This document shows, in pieces, positions 35,783 to 45,860 of a stretch of DNA of 64,000 bases; within the stretch, counting starts at the first letter, position 1; each line of letters begins with the position of its first letter. Origin of the DNA: Rostratula benghalensis (taxonomy: Eukaryota; Chordata; Aves; Charadriiformes; Rostratulidae). The position numbers and the translations under genes are program-made. The stretch spans positions 2,393,329 through 2,457,328 of the forward strand of contig VXAI01000015.1 of NCBI GenBank assembly GCA_013399305.1, written 5' to 3'. The notes under the pieces were generated by a model that searched no databases, was not told the DNA's origin, and worked only from the letters and a program-made list of their open reading frames with translations.

Positions 35783-36756
35783 TTCTGCTTGATTTTCAGC
35801 CACAGCTTTAAAGTTTGGCCAGCCAAGTTAAGAAGTCAGGAGGGGGGTAATTTTTATTCTTCAGATGAGGAGACTGAGAAATCTAAAGCCCGGTGCTCAC
35901 AATAACTTATTATTGCTCTTTATTTGATGGAGTGACTCATATAGCACATAGCTTCAGGAGCAGGTTTGGGGAAAGCTATAGCTGAAAACACAGCCAGCTC
36001 TAAAAAGCTAGCCATTTCCTACACAGTATCTACTTCAAAAGAATAAAATAGATGTCTCCTTTTTTCTATCCAAAAAGTCACTGTAGAAGCAGCTTTCTTT
36101 TGTTATCTCCCAATAAATGTGTCTCTGTAATAGTGGAATTTACTGCTGGGGGTGTACGTTTCTCACCACTGCTTCCCCTTACAAAGGAGCTAATCTATCT
36201 TGTGCTGGGAGAAGGCAAATGATGTCATGTTTCCTGTATTTCAGCCTACTTTCCAGCTGCTGCAGAAAGGCAGGACTATAGGTAAACATTTTGCTCTGCA
36301 AGAGTGGAGGGGGAGCTGCCTGCCCCTGGTGGGGCTGTGCTGGGCAAGTGCTCCCGGAGCTGACTGAGGATCACAACATTTCTTCGTGACCCCGCCGTCT
36401 GAGCCTGGGTTGCCTTGTTTGCCCCTTGGGCTGCCTGGCTTCACCCCTGCAGTGAGCAGCCCCAGCACAGAGGCCTGAAGTGGGCTGAGATGCAGCAGTG
36501 GTGGGGAGCCAGCATCCTCATCGCCCACCCCGTGCCTCATCCCCCTGGCAGCCCTGGCTGGGGCAGGGAGCTCGGCAAGTTGGGACGCTCTGCCTTGGCA
36601 CAGCCCGGCACGGAAAAGTTTGCAGAGCACTGCCTGAACTAGTTTTACTTCCAGCAAGAGAGTCCTTGACATTCATTAAGGCTAAATTCACTCTCACATT
36701 TTAATCAATGAAATGGAAAAACAACAAAACAGGAATGCATAAGTAAGTCTGACTAC
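35783..36756. other. Non-coding unique sequence
   Basis: A second MIR-like scrap (TTCAGATGAGGAGACTGAG at about 35860-35878) may be another decayed fragment. A 143-codon minus-strand frame at 36241-36672 lies in a GC-richer patch, overlaps two plus-strand frames and has no recognised domain. Confidence 0.4.
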
Positions 36757-36783
36757 TTTTTTTTTTTTTTTTTTTTTTTTTTT
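36757..36783 (+). repeat. Poly-T run (T27), longest homopolymer in the window
   Basis: Twenty-seven uninterrupted T preceded by GTCTGACTAC and followed by ATCTGCAG. Together these resemble a branch-point, polypyrimidine tract and 3' splice site on the plus strand, with the AG at 36789-36790. After it one phase stays open for 24 codons before a TAA. A simple homopolymer expansion is the more economical explanation. Confidence 0.95.
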
Positions 36784-36835
36784 ATCTGCAGTCTAACAAG
36801 CCCAGGATAACACCTGCCTGCGTGTCGGATTTGCC

Positions 36836-36882
36836 CAGGCAATTATCACAAATGCAGATTGAATAATTATGCATGCAAAGAC
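36836..36882. promoter_or_regulatory. POU/octamer-like motif group
   Basis: AATAATTATGCATGCAAAG at 36862-36880 contains ATGCAAAG, one base from the classical octamer, overlapping a palindromic ATGCAT and a TAATTA core. CAATTATCACAAATGC lies just upstream. The density of AT-hook/POU/homeodomain-type words in otherwise GC-richer flanks is unusual. Function not shown. Confidence 0.25.
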
Positions 36883-38340
36883 CCGTCTGGTACCTGCCAC
36901 ATGCAATGGCTCAATCTGTCTGCAGGTGCAGGGCTCTGCCTTCTGTGCACGCTGCCGGCCACTGCTCTGACACAGCCAGGCCAAGGGGCTTTTGACCACC
37001 CAGTGGAAACTTCAGCTCTTTCCAGCATGTCCCTGTTCTTGTCTCCCCAAAGACAAGGCCGAGTGCTCGGGATGTGCAGAAGGGAGGCATTGTGCTCTTC
37101 GCTTTTGAGCCGTGGGCTGCCCTGGGTGCCATGCACAGGATGCGAGGAGGCTCCCTGGGGTGCTGGGACCCCCTGTGTTCATGTGAGGTGCTGGAGGGCT
37201 GTGGGTGACAGCAGGGTGCTCCTCCCCATTACATTCTTAGCAGCCCTTTTTTGGTGAATTTGCCCCCACTGGTGCTGTCTCTTTCCCCAGGAGGGCTGCC
37301 TGCAGACCCATGGCTCTGCTGCCTGCAGCTTCACTTCTCTCTAATTCTGCCGCTTGCCTGTGTACCAGCAGAGTATGACTTTAGTTACATATTATGCCTT
37401 GAGTGTAATACAAGAAAATAAAAATGAGTAACAGCTTGTTTCCCAGCCCTGGATGGAGCAAAAATTTTGATGAATGGGCAGACTACTTGCATGAAAAAGA
37501 GCATGAATAATTTGCAATGAATAATATTCAAGTGTTACCTTTTTTTTCCACTCATAAATTGCTTGCAAACTTTTTTTTTCCCTTGAGCTGTTAGTCACTA
37601 GAGCAAATACAGAGCAGCTTGTTGGAAACATTTGTTTTCTGCTATGCTGAGCTGTGGTTAGACACGCTGGTCACTCGGATTGATGGCGAAACTCGCACTA
37701 GCAAGTTTTTTAGCTTGACACCTTGAAGTTCCCAGGGTTTTGCATATATTTCTTTCACGAGCAATGGCAGATGCTGAAAAAGCTGTTTGTTTGCTACTGT
37801 TCATAATTTATAAATTATTGCTTCTACAAGTCTCAACTAACATTTGAGCTTGACAGAGACCTGGGTTAAGAATTAATTATTTTATGAAAAATACGTGTAG
37901 ATCTTTATGCTGCTGAAAAGTCACAGTTCATCATTTCCCCCCATTTCTCTGGAGTTTTGCTGTTAAAAAATAACATGCCTATCTTTGTGGAAACGTCTTG
38001 TGGAGGTGAAGGGTGAAGGAGGGAGCAATGGGGCATGGGTGGTGCTATCCCTCACCTCTGTCACTATTTATCCTTCTTGTATTCATAGAGTAGGTTGCCT
38101 CTTTTGACCTGCTCTGTCTGAGCTGCAGACGTGCAATAGCTGGGAGTTTGTTTTTATCCTTCCACTCCCCTGTCTTTCATTACCTTTGGTGAGGGACACA
38201 CATAATTCAGCTGAGTGCATTGTAGAATTAAAAAAAACCCTAATGTGCCCAAGTACAACTTCTCTCTCTCCCATGTTTTAACCCTTTTTTCCTGCTGGGT
38301 CATGTACAGTTGGGGTGAGTGTGCAGTGAGGATGAGCTGT

Positions 38341-38366
38341 GGGAAGGGTGGGAGGTGGGAGGGGGG
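38341..38366 (+). other. G-quadruplex motif
   Basis: Four G3 tracts and a G6 tract lie within 26 bp, separated by AA, T, AGGT and A. They satisfy the usual rule of four runs of three or more G with loops of seven or fewer. C tracts follow (CCC, ACCC, TCCC), so a competing hairpin is also possible. Confidence 0.9.
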
Positions 38367-39567
38367 TTTCCCACCCTGTCCCTCTCCATCCCTGCCCTGT
38401 GCTGGTAGCTGAGCACGGAGGAAGCACAGGGGTCGGCTCATGACCGATGGATTGCACATGAGCTGCTTCTCATCTTGCATTTTTCCCCTTGAGATGTTAA
38501 TGGTCATGAGGAAAACCTTACCCCTGTGCAAAGCTGGTGTGTTACACTGCCTTGCCTTCACCCAGCTTCTCCAAGGAAGTAGAGGCCAGGAGGGGGTCAG
38601 TGACGTGTCAGTGGTCACTGTGTCACGACCACATTGACCAGCTCCTTCTGCTGGGTGTCATGTGGACACCAAGTGACATTCAGAGGAATTCAAGTTATTT
38701 TGGGATTGCTCCCCCACCTCTCTGGTTTTCTATTCCTTTTCCATTGACCTATTCTAATCAGCAGAGATACTTTCCCTTTTTCTTCTTCTGCTTGAACTCA
38801 AAGTGGTGTGAGGGAATAACCTCTCTTTCATGCACAAGATTGCATTTTAAACTTTAATAGCTTCCATACCCTTTCCTAGGAGATGATCTACTCAGCTGAA
38901 GGTCTGTACATTGAATTCACGTTCAGGGAGCAGGCAGAACATGATGGAAAAGTACAGTCTCTATATCAGGTCTCCTTCTGCATGACGGACACTTCAAATT
39001 TAAGCTACGCTTCTTTCAAAGCTGAACATAAATGAGGTTCATCTCAGAGCAACTATTGATATTCTGCTGCTGTAAAGAAATCTGGTTTACCTATGAAAAA
39101 TTTGGAGTGTAATGTAGCTAATGCTAATTAAGAGATATCTTAGTAATGTGCAGTGATTTCTTAATAGATGCCAACAGAATAGGCTTAAGGGGAGGTAGTG
39201 AAACACACCCACAAAACCCGCTTTTGCTCTGTCACAATCCCTCCTCTGAAGTGCAGAGGAATGTTTGATTTCTGGGTGTGTGTGTCTGCAGGGCTGGCAA
39301 CGGAAACCGAAGCAATCGAGATTACAACAGTTCTGCTTATCCTAAACTGAATATGGGGTTTTTTGAATGTTTCAAGTTTAATGACCTATTTCCTCTTAGC
39401 ACTTCTTTGACTAACCACGGCCTTTCTGGCAGTAGATGGCTTGGACACACATGGAATGATCTGGGAAGAGCGCTTTGTTAACATGGATCCCAGAATGGAG
39501 AGGTTAAAGCCCAAATTACTTCCTCATTGTGAGATACGTGAATTATTAGCTCCTAGGTGGATAGCTC

Positions 39568-39597
39568 TGTTATGAACTTTGATGTTATGAACTTTGA
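39568..39597 (+). repeat. Perfect 15-bp tandem duplication
   Basis: The unit TGTTATGAACTTTGA occurs twice head to tail without mismatch, followed by three more bases of the unit. Lack of divergence suggests a recent replication-slippage event. Confidence 0.95.
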
Positions 39598-41543
39598 TGT
39601 GACAGCAGCAGTTCAAAGGAATGGAAAAAGGATGTGTGAGAAGTCTGCAAAAATCAGAATAAGGGCTTTTAACTTACAGACTGTATTTTCTCTCTTGGTG
39701 GAGTTTTCCAGAGGCAATTAACTACCTCTAGGACAGGGATGAGCTGAGGTTTCTTCTTTGCTGCTCTTGGTGGAATAGCCTAAATTGCCAGGCTTAGAAG
39801 GAGAATTGAAGTGCAAAGTGTGAGGGAGATGTTGGGCCAGAAGTTTAGACCATTCCTAACATAACAGGGGAAGCAAGCAAACTTTGTAAAGCGAACATTG
39901 TAAAATAACTGCTTATTCCCTGAAGCAATTGCCATGTTCTTAAATTACCTTTATTCATACCAATGAAGTTGTGGTGAAAACTAAGCCATCATTGAAAAAC
40001 TCTGTGCCGGATAGTCCTTCTGTTACTAAACCTGGGTTTTCTAGATGCTGGAGTTTCCCACCACCTGAGGGACAAGCTACTGCGTGTCCTCCCACCCCTG
40101 CAACAAGCAGGACATTGGTGCTGTGTGGATGAGGGCACAGGAGACTTGGGCATGACTGCATTGCTGAGCTCCTCATCACCTCTTGGCAGCTTCCCATATT
40201 TTCTGACCATCCTAGGGGGATTACAAATGACTTTACTCTTGGCTGTGGAGCAGAAGATGAGAGCTGAGGCTGGAATCCAAGTTGTTGTGGATAAAATGCT
40301 GGAGAGGTGGGCTGGTCCCCACAAAACCCCCCAGACCACCTCTAAACAGCAGCAGCTGGCTTTGCTTACAGCCCCAGCTGAGATGAATGGCATTCCAGTG
40401 CTCCCCAGCAGCCACCGCTGCTTCTCCTTTTACAGCTGTTGCCTGATTATACCAAGTAGTTTTGCCTCTTGCATTTGCTTTTTGATGTTAATCCAGCAGG
40501 GAGGGTGCATTGGGGTGGGAAGTGAGGATATTTGCTCGAACTCCACCTTCCTGAGTGAAAGAGTAGTCGAGGGTTAGCAGCGGCAAACGGTGTCTCCGTG
40601 ACCTCTGCTTCCTCTGCCGTGAGAGTTCGCATTGTGGAGCAATGAACATATGATTCATTCCCACCCGCCAGGGAAAATGCCCTGGTAGCACAGCACAGAG
40701 ATCCGCAGCCCAATATTGCAGGAAGAAAAGAGGTGGTTAGACAGGATTTAAAGACACGATGGAGAGTTCCTATAGGAGGAATGTGTGAGAAGGATTTTGA
40801 GTGAGAACTGAGAAATAAGCCTGTTTGGCCGGATTCTTTGCAACATTTTTTTTTTTTTAACCACAAGCATTCAACACTATTGACGGGTTTTCATAATTTT
40901 GAGACACTTTTACTCTGGCTGCCAAAAATCCAGCGGGGCTGCAGAGCGCAGCAGCTCTCCTTCCTCAGGATTTGTCTAAGGGATGATCTCTTTGGTGCTC
41001 CCCACACTGGGGCAGTCTCTCTCAGCCCTGCAGATGGGATGAGACAGAGGTTGGAGAAGTACTTTGCAAACCTCTGGTTTGCTCACGTTTAGCCCAGCTC
41101 CAAATTTTTGTACTATTTTTAAATAGGATCGGACATGGAGAAGAAAGCGTCCACCCCAAGAGAACCATCATCAGGCCTCGTAGCCAGCTCCCTAGGGTAG
41201 TCTCTTGCCAGATGCTGCCTTTTTCCGCATGGTCTTCTTTCATGGTTGTGATGGACCTGTTCTGTCATCTTTCTGTTATGGTCTCTTTATTGAATAGTAA
41301 AGTTGGAAGAAGCCTGGAGATGTCCTTTAACCTGTCTCCCTCTTCTGAGACAAGTAATTTTGTACTCAGACTGTTCTCAATAGGCATTGCCCCAACCCAC
41401 CCTACAGAGACCCCAGAGAGGAACATCCCCCTTACCCTGCCCAGGACAAGCATGTGATCGTCAGCAGCCCATGGTGTGTCAGTGGTTTCTCCACGTTAAC
41501 CTTTAAACGTCTAATCTGAAATCCTTTCCTTTTCCCTCTGCAG

Positions 41544-41815
41544 ACTGGGAAGCAGAGGAGCTGAGTCATCCCCAGAGAAGACATTTCCCACAGCAGCTGT
41601 TACGCCGTGCGATCCTGCTATCTCTTGCAGTCGTTGCTGGAGGAACTTCTGTGTCGCTCCAAGGCCTGAAATGAAGATAACACGGCCCCATTCCTCCAGC
41701 CGCATCGCTACGGCAAAGATAAACTCCCCGCTCGGTGCTTGCTGCAGAGCAAGTGTCAGTAGATCCTCTCTATTTGGGAGCATCCCTGTCTGTACTGAGA
41801 CCTTACCTTTGGAAG
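41544..41815 (+). other. CpG-enriched segment with exon-like boundaries
   Basis: Preceded by a strong pyrimidine tract ending CCCTCTGCAG at 41543 and ending AAG before GTGACA at 41816. The interior (about 41600-41740) holds a cluster of CpGs, rare elsewhere in this block. The plus strand has frames that stop. On the minus strand, 41511-41834 is open for 107 codons with a fairly protein-like composition, but I do not recognise it. Candidate non-coding exon or regulatory element; chance remains possible. Confidence 0.2.
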
Positions 41816-42013
41816 GTGACAATGTGAAAAGCATCCTGCTGCATTTTGCAATGGAGATCTATTCACATATGTTAGCTGGGAGCTGTCCTGTCATTTCTAA
41901 CACTGTGACGTCTACGTGACTTTTCTGTGCTTTTCGATGGCTCTGAATGCCAGCTTTATGCCAATAAGCTTAGGTGACAGTTTATGAGATCTAAATTCAT
42001 TCCTTACTCCTGT
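41816..42013. other. Non-coding unique sequence
   Basis: Short unassigned stretch between the CpG-enriched segment and the MIR-like remnant. Nothing recognised. Confidence 0.5.
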
Positions 42014-42095
42014 TATATATTGCCTGTGATTTAAAGCAAGTTGCTTAATTGTCTTGTTACTCATCTGTAACACAATACTGCATTTTCCCCCTTGT
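42014..42095 (+). mobile_element. Probable decayed MIR-like SINE fragment
   Basis: GCCTGTGATTTAAAGCAAG, TTGCTTAATTGTCTTGTTAC and TCATCTGTAACACAATACTG follow the order of the MIR core ('gctgtgtgaccttgggcaagttacttaacctctctg ... tcatctgtaaaatg'). Divergence is large and only about 80 bp can be followed. GGACTGTAAGCTTTGTGAG at about 42257-42275 recalls the 3' end of L2-type LINEs but is too short to call. Confidence 0.4.
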
Positions 42096-43205
42096 CATCT
42101 GCCTGCTTTCTGTGGATCAGACGGTGGTCCAGGTAGAGTTATCTCAGGTGCAGGTGTTTCAGCAGACTGTTTTAAACCAATAAAGTATTTTGGGTGATTA
42201 ACTTCTGGATTTGGAACTAAGGATATTTCCATTTCCCCCAGTTCTCTGCTAACTGGACTGTAAGCTTTGTGAGATTTTCTGCAATCCCAGCTTCTTGATT
42301 TAGCTCATTATGTGTGAAACTTTGCTCCCTGGGGCTTTTTGGGGACTTTTGTCTTGTCTTTTTAAAGGTGCCTCACCAGCACCAGTGAAAAAAAAAGAGG
42401 CAGAGGAGAGCACTGTCCCCAGATGGCTGGAATCTGTTATTTCTTCAAATATGCAGCAGTTTGGGCTAATCTCACGGATTTCCCTAGGTTCAGTTTATCA
42501 GTCTTGCGCATGGGGATGGACCCTTGCAGAACCTGGAGCCAGGAGAGAAACTATTTCTCCTGTCTGTAGACCAGGTGGAATTTCTATGTACCCATTCAAC
42601 AGATAGAGGAAACAAAAAAGCCATCAATGAACTGACCAACAAAAGCAAAGTCCTGCCAAAAGTACCAACCACCAAGGCCTGAGAGGAAGCGCTGGGGAAA
42701 GCGCTCAGGGAGGTTGTGCAGCAGTCGGCACCGAGGGACTTGGAATTCAGAGTTTCTTGGAGCTGACACTATCAGTACAAAACTAGAGTCCCAGGATTTT
42801 CATTTGGACAGCCTGCTGCTATGGAGGATGTGTCTTAATAAATGTTTCTCCCTTGTTATCTAATCTGTTTACCTGCTGGCACAATGCATATATTGAGTAT
42901 TAAGAAACAGCATCTGGGAAAAGTAATATATATATATTTAACAGAAGCATTTTAGAGCCTAGAAAAGTCAGAACTCTGCAGTCAGGTTTCCCTCTGGGTG
43001 CATCAAAACAGTCACAAGAGTTAAAATAAGTTACGTATATGTGCTGTCCTATATGAAAGGAGCTACATTCATATCTTTCATTCTCAGCCTCCACCTCCTC
43101 CTGCTCAATTTACAGTCTAGACTGCTTAAAAATATCTTGTTACTGCTTTTTTTTTTTTCTATGGGGCACTTGTGAGACAATGCACTCAACTGGAGATTAC
43201 ACAGA

Positions 43206-43225
43206 GTTGTTGCATGTTGTTGCAT
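43206..43225 (+). repeat. Perfect 10-bp tandem duplication
   Basis: GTTGTTGCAT is present twice head to tail. Small slippage product. Confidence 0.9.
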
Positions 43226-43289
43226 GATAACAGGAGTGGTTCCAGCAAGCTCCAAAATATAATAAACCATGAAGGCATAAATTGCATAT

Positions 43290-43700
43290 GATTAAACCTT
43301 TGATGGTGGGCTGTTAGGAATTCCTAGTGCAACACGCCACGCTGCCTTTTACATCAGCCCTAACAATGACAGTGCCAGACTCATTGGCTCCAAGGGGTTA
43401 ATTATACATTATGGATGAAAACAATGCAAGGATGCTTGTTAATACTCAAAACATTGCTTGGTAACCCTGGGTGACTCCCATACTGCTGCTGCCAATTTGC
43501 AGCACTCACCTGGGGTAAAATAGCAAAACGTTTATCATTCCTCACCCCTTCCCCACTCTTTCCCTCCTCCTTGCTGTTTTTTTCCCTATTTGCAACATCA
43601 ATTTGTTTGTCAAGGTAGCTTGACAGGTGAAAAGCCTACCTGATTATTGAAATTGGAAGGTCAAAAGAAATTGAATCCATCTGCCACATGTGGCAATTTA
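43290..43700. promoter_or_regulatory. Palindrome-rich candidate regulatory element
   Basis: Contains a perfect 12-bp palindrome TAGGAATTCCTA (43315-43326), an inverted repeat TGTCAAG-gtag-CTTGACA (43608-43625) and a second 12-bp palindrome GCCACATGTGGC (43683-43694) with a CATGTG-type E-box core. A CCTTTGATG word near 43297 fits a TCF/LEF site, and TCAAGGTAG resembles an SF-1/ERR half-site. The motif matches are established patterns; regulatory use here is inference. Confidence 0.25.
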
Positions 43701-45860
43701 CAGCCAATGCTGGTCCAAGACAAGTACAGATGAGGGGCAGGTGAGGCGGGCAGATGACTGCTTATGCGAGTGATAAAGCAGCAGGTGATAAAAAAAAAAA
43801 AGGTCAGAAAGGAGGTGCTGGGGGTTGCTGCTGGCAAGAGAAACCTGAAGCCTTGCCTCTCAGTGGTAATGTTGACTGGGAAATTTGGGTGATGTCCTCT
43901 GATGCACTGAGGAGGGGCTGGCTGCTGTCCCTTTTCTTCTGCTACCCTGACTCTAGAAGCTTGAGTGCCTTTTGTCTGCCAGAAACCAGTGCTGGTGTCA
44001 GAGAGGTGAGCTGAGATGAGGTAAGGTGTATGTTGAACTATCAGAAATTAAGTGGAGATGTTGTGCAATGAGAAAAAATGTGTAGCACTTAGCTCTCTAT
44101 TTTTTTAAAGAGTGTAATGAACTAAATTAACATCTGTGAACCTGGGATGAGGTTATGCTTTCAGCAGTTGCGGGTTTTGTATTCTTGTTCTTCTAAAAAT
44201 AGCTGAAATAAAATGAAGCTCTAGGAACTCCCAGTTTCCTTTCCTGCTCTGGGTGAAACCTGTCCCACTGTGTGATCAGAAAGCTGAACTGATGCTCTCT
44301 GTTCATGCTGATAGATTTTTTTTTTATCTAGACGTACCTTGGCTGTAACCGGAGTACCTGAGTTAGCAACCATCTCTGACCACTGGTTCCAGCAGAACTA
44401 CTGCTGTGTGGATCTGGGACACTTCCAAGATGAAGCTGGAAAGTTGGGTGCTTGAGCTATGCTGCATCTAGAAAATCTTGATAAGAAATAGTGCAGCCAA
44501 GGAGTTTCTTCTTCTTTCCCTTACAATGGCATGAGATCTGCATGGAAATTGCCTGTCCTGATCCTGGAGAGGTGCCCCCTGCCACCAGCTGTGGGCAGGG
44601 AGGCTGTTCCTTGCTTGTGCTGGTGTAAGTGATCTCTGAATATGAGTGGTTTTGCCTTAAGTTGTTTATAAAGTCAGTCTGTACTGGTGTCTGTGTTGTT
44701 CCAGCAAGAGTGAAACAAGCACCAGCATGTGTACACACCAGTGGCTAGGGGGGAAGCAAGTATTATTGTTCTGGAAGTTGAGCTAATTTAGCTTAAAAAC
44801 ATTCCTATTGTGTCTGTGGCTATGTCCCCACACAGCAACTAGACCCTGCCAAAATCCTGGCAAAGCCTGTCTTACAGTCTCTTTCCAGACTGAAGGAATG
44901 TTTGATGGCTTAAAAAAGGAAAACAAAAAGACTAGAGGGAGGAAACCTATAGTAAATAAGAATCTGACCTTATCTGAAGTATTTCTGTGCATTGAATCTA
45001 GCCAAGGACTCTTGAATAAAACAAACGTGAAGTTTCTAGGCCAAGTAGGTTTTGAGATATGGCTCTACGATAAATTGTTAGAGGAATATTTCAAAGGCTG
45101 AATTGCACCTCATTTTTCAAAGTCCCATATCTCACAAACACCTTGTCTGATCTGCCACAAATTTTGTCAATAAATTATCCCCCAGCTACTGATCGCATAT
45201 GCAAAGTCTTGAGCAAAAAAAGCCTCACAAATCTTTGCTCTTATCTTAAACACCTCCCTTGCCAAGGTATATCCCCTCCTTCCCTAAATATTGGCAGAGC
45301 TTTTGGGTATTTTCTCTAACTAAATAAAGAATAGAAATACCTGGAAAACCCAAACGTATTAGTGTGAATGGAAAGTCATGGAACTTCCAGTCTTGCTCAT
45401 CTTCCTAAAATGTGTAGTTTGCAGGGATGTAGTTGTGGGAAGCTATGGCCAGTTTTGCCTGGGGCTGTGTGGTTGCTATGGATTGCTCCATCCAGCAGGT
45501 GTTTGCAGAGACCATTTGGGACTGCGCAGTAGTTGCTTGTTCCTCTTCCACCTGAGGTCTCCTGTGGGCTGGGGGATGCTCTCTGAGCCATGAGGCAAGG
45601 AGAGGCTGCCCTGGCAAGGTGGCACAGAACCTGTCCCATGGGCAGCACTTTGCATGGCTGCTCTGTGAAGCTCTACGGGGGTACCCCAGTGGGCTTTGGA
45701 CTGTCTGTGACCACTATTGTGGCTCCTGGTGCTCCTGGCCCTGCTTTCCCAAATCTTTCAGTTTGAGAGGTTTGTACTGTCCCTGTTGCACTAGGAAAAG
45801 GAGAGAAGGAAGTGATCATAATTTTTGGAGCATGCTATTTTCAAGTTCTTTATTATAGGG

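Larger units (their letters stand above)
36883..41543. other. Non-coding unique sequence
   Basis: No gene recognised. Openings of 132 codons (36859-37257 plus), 154 codons (38154-38618 minus) and 150/134 codons (40125-40577 plus, 39989-40393 minus) are mutually overlapping or opposite and have no domain. A G-quadruplex motif at 38341-38366, a 15-bp tandem duplication at 39568-39597 and a T13 run at 40846-40858 are the visible structures. Confidence 0.45.
42096..45860. other. Non-coding unique sequence with conserved-looking stretches
   Basis: No gene recognised. 43260-43710 is complex AT-rich DNA with several short perfect palindromes, listed separately. T12 (43147-43158), A12 (43790-43801) and T10 (44316-44325) runs and a short TA tract near 42928 are present. 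A 97-codon plus-strand frame at 44808-45101 has an unusually Lys-rich, protein-like C-terminal half but no family I can name. Confidence 0.45.

Noticed and set aside
40125..40577. 150-codon + frame with a plausible central segment
   Set aside because: The opposite strand is open for 134 codons over the same place and neither product resembles a family I know.
41293..41345. Possible very old minus-strand CR1 tail (AAAGTTGGAAGAAGCCTGGAG...)
   Set aside because: Only one block resembles the CR1 3' UTR, and the terminal ATTCTATG-type motif is missing. Similarity is too short to call.
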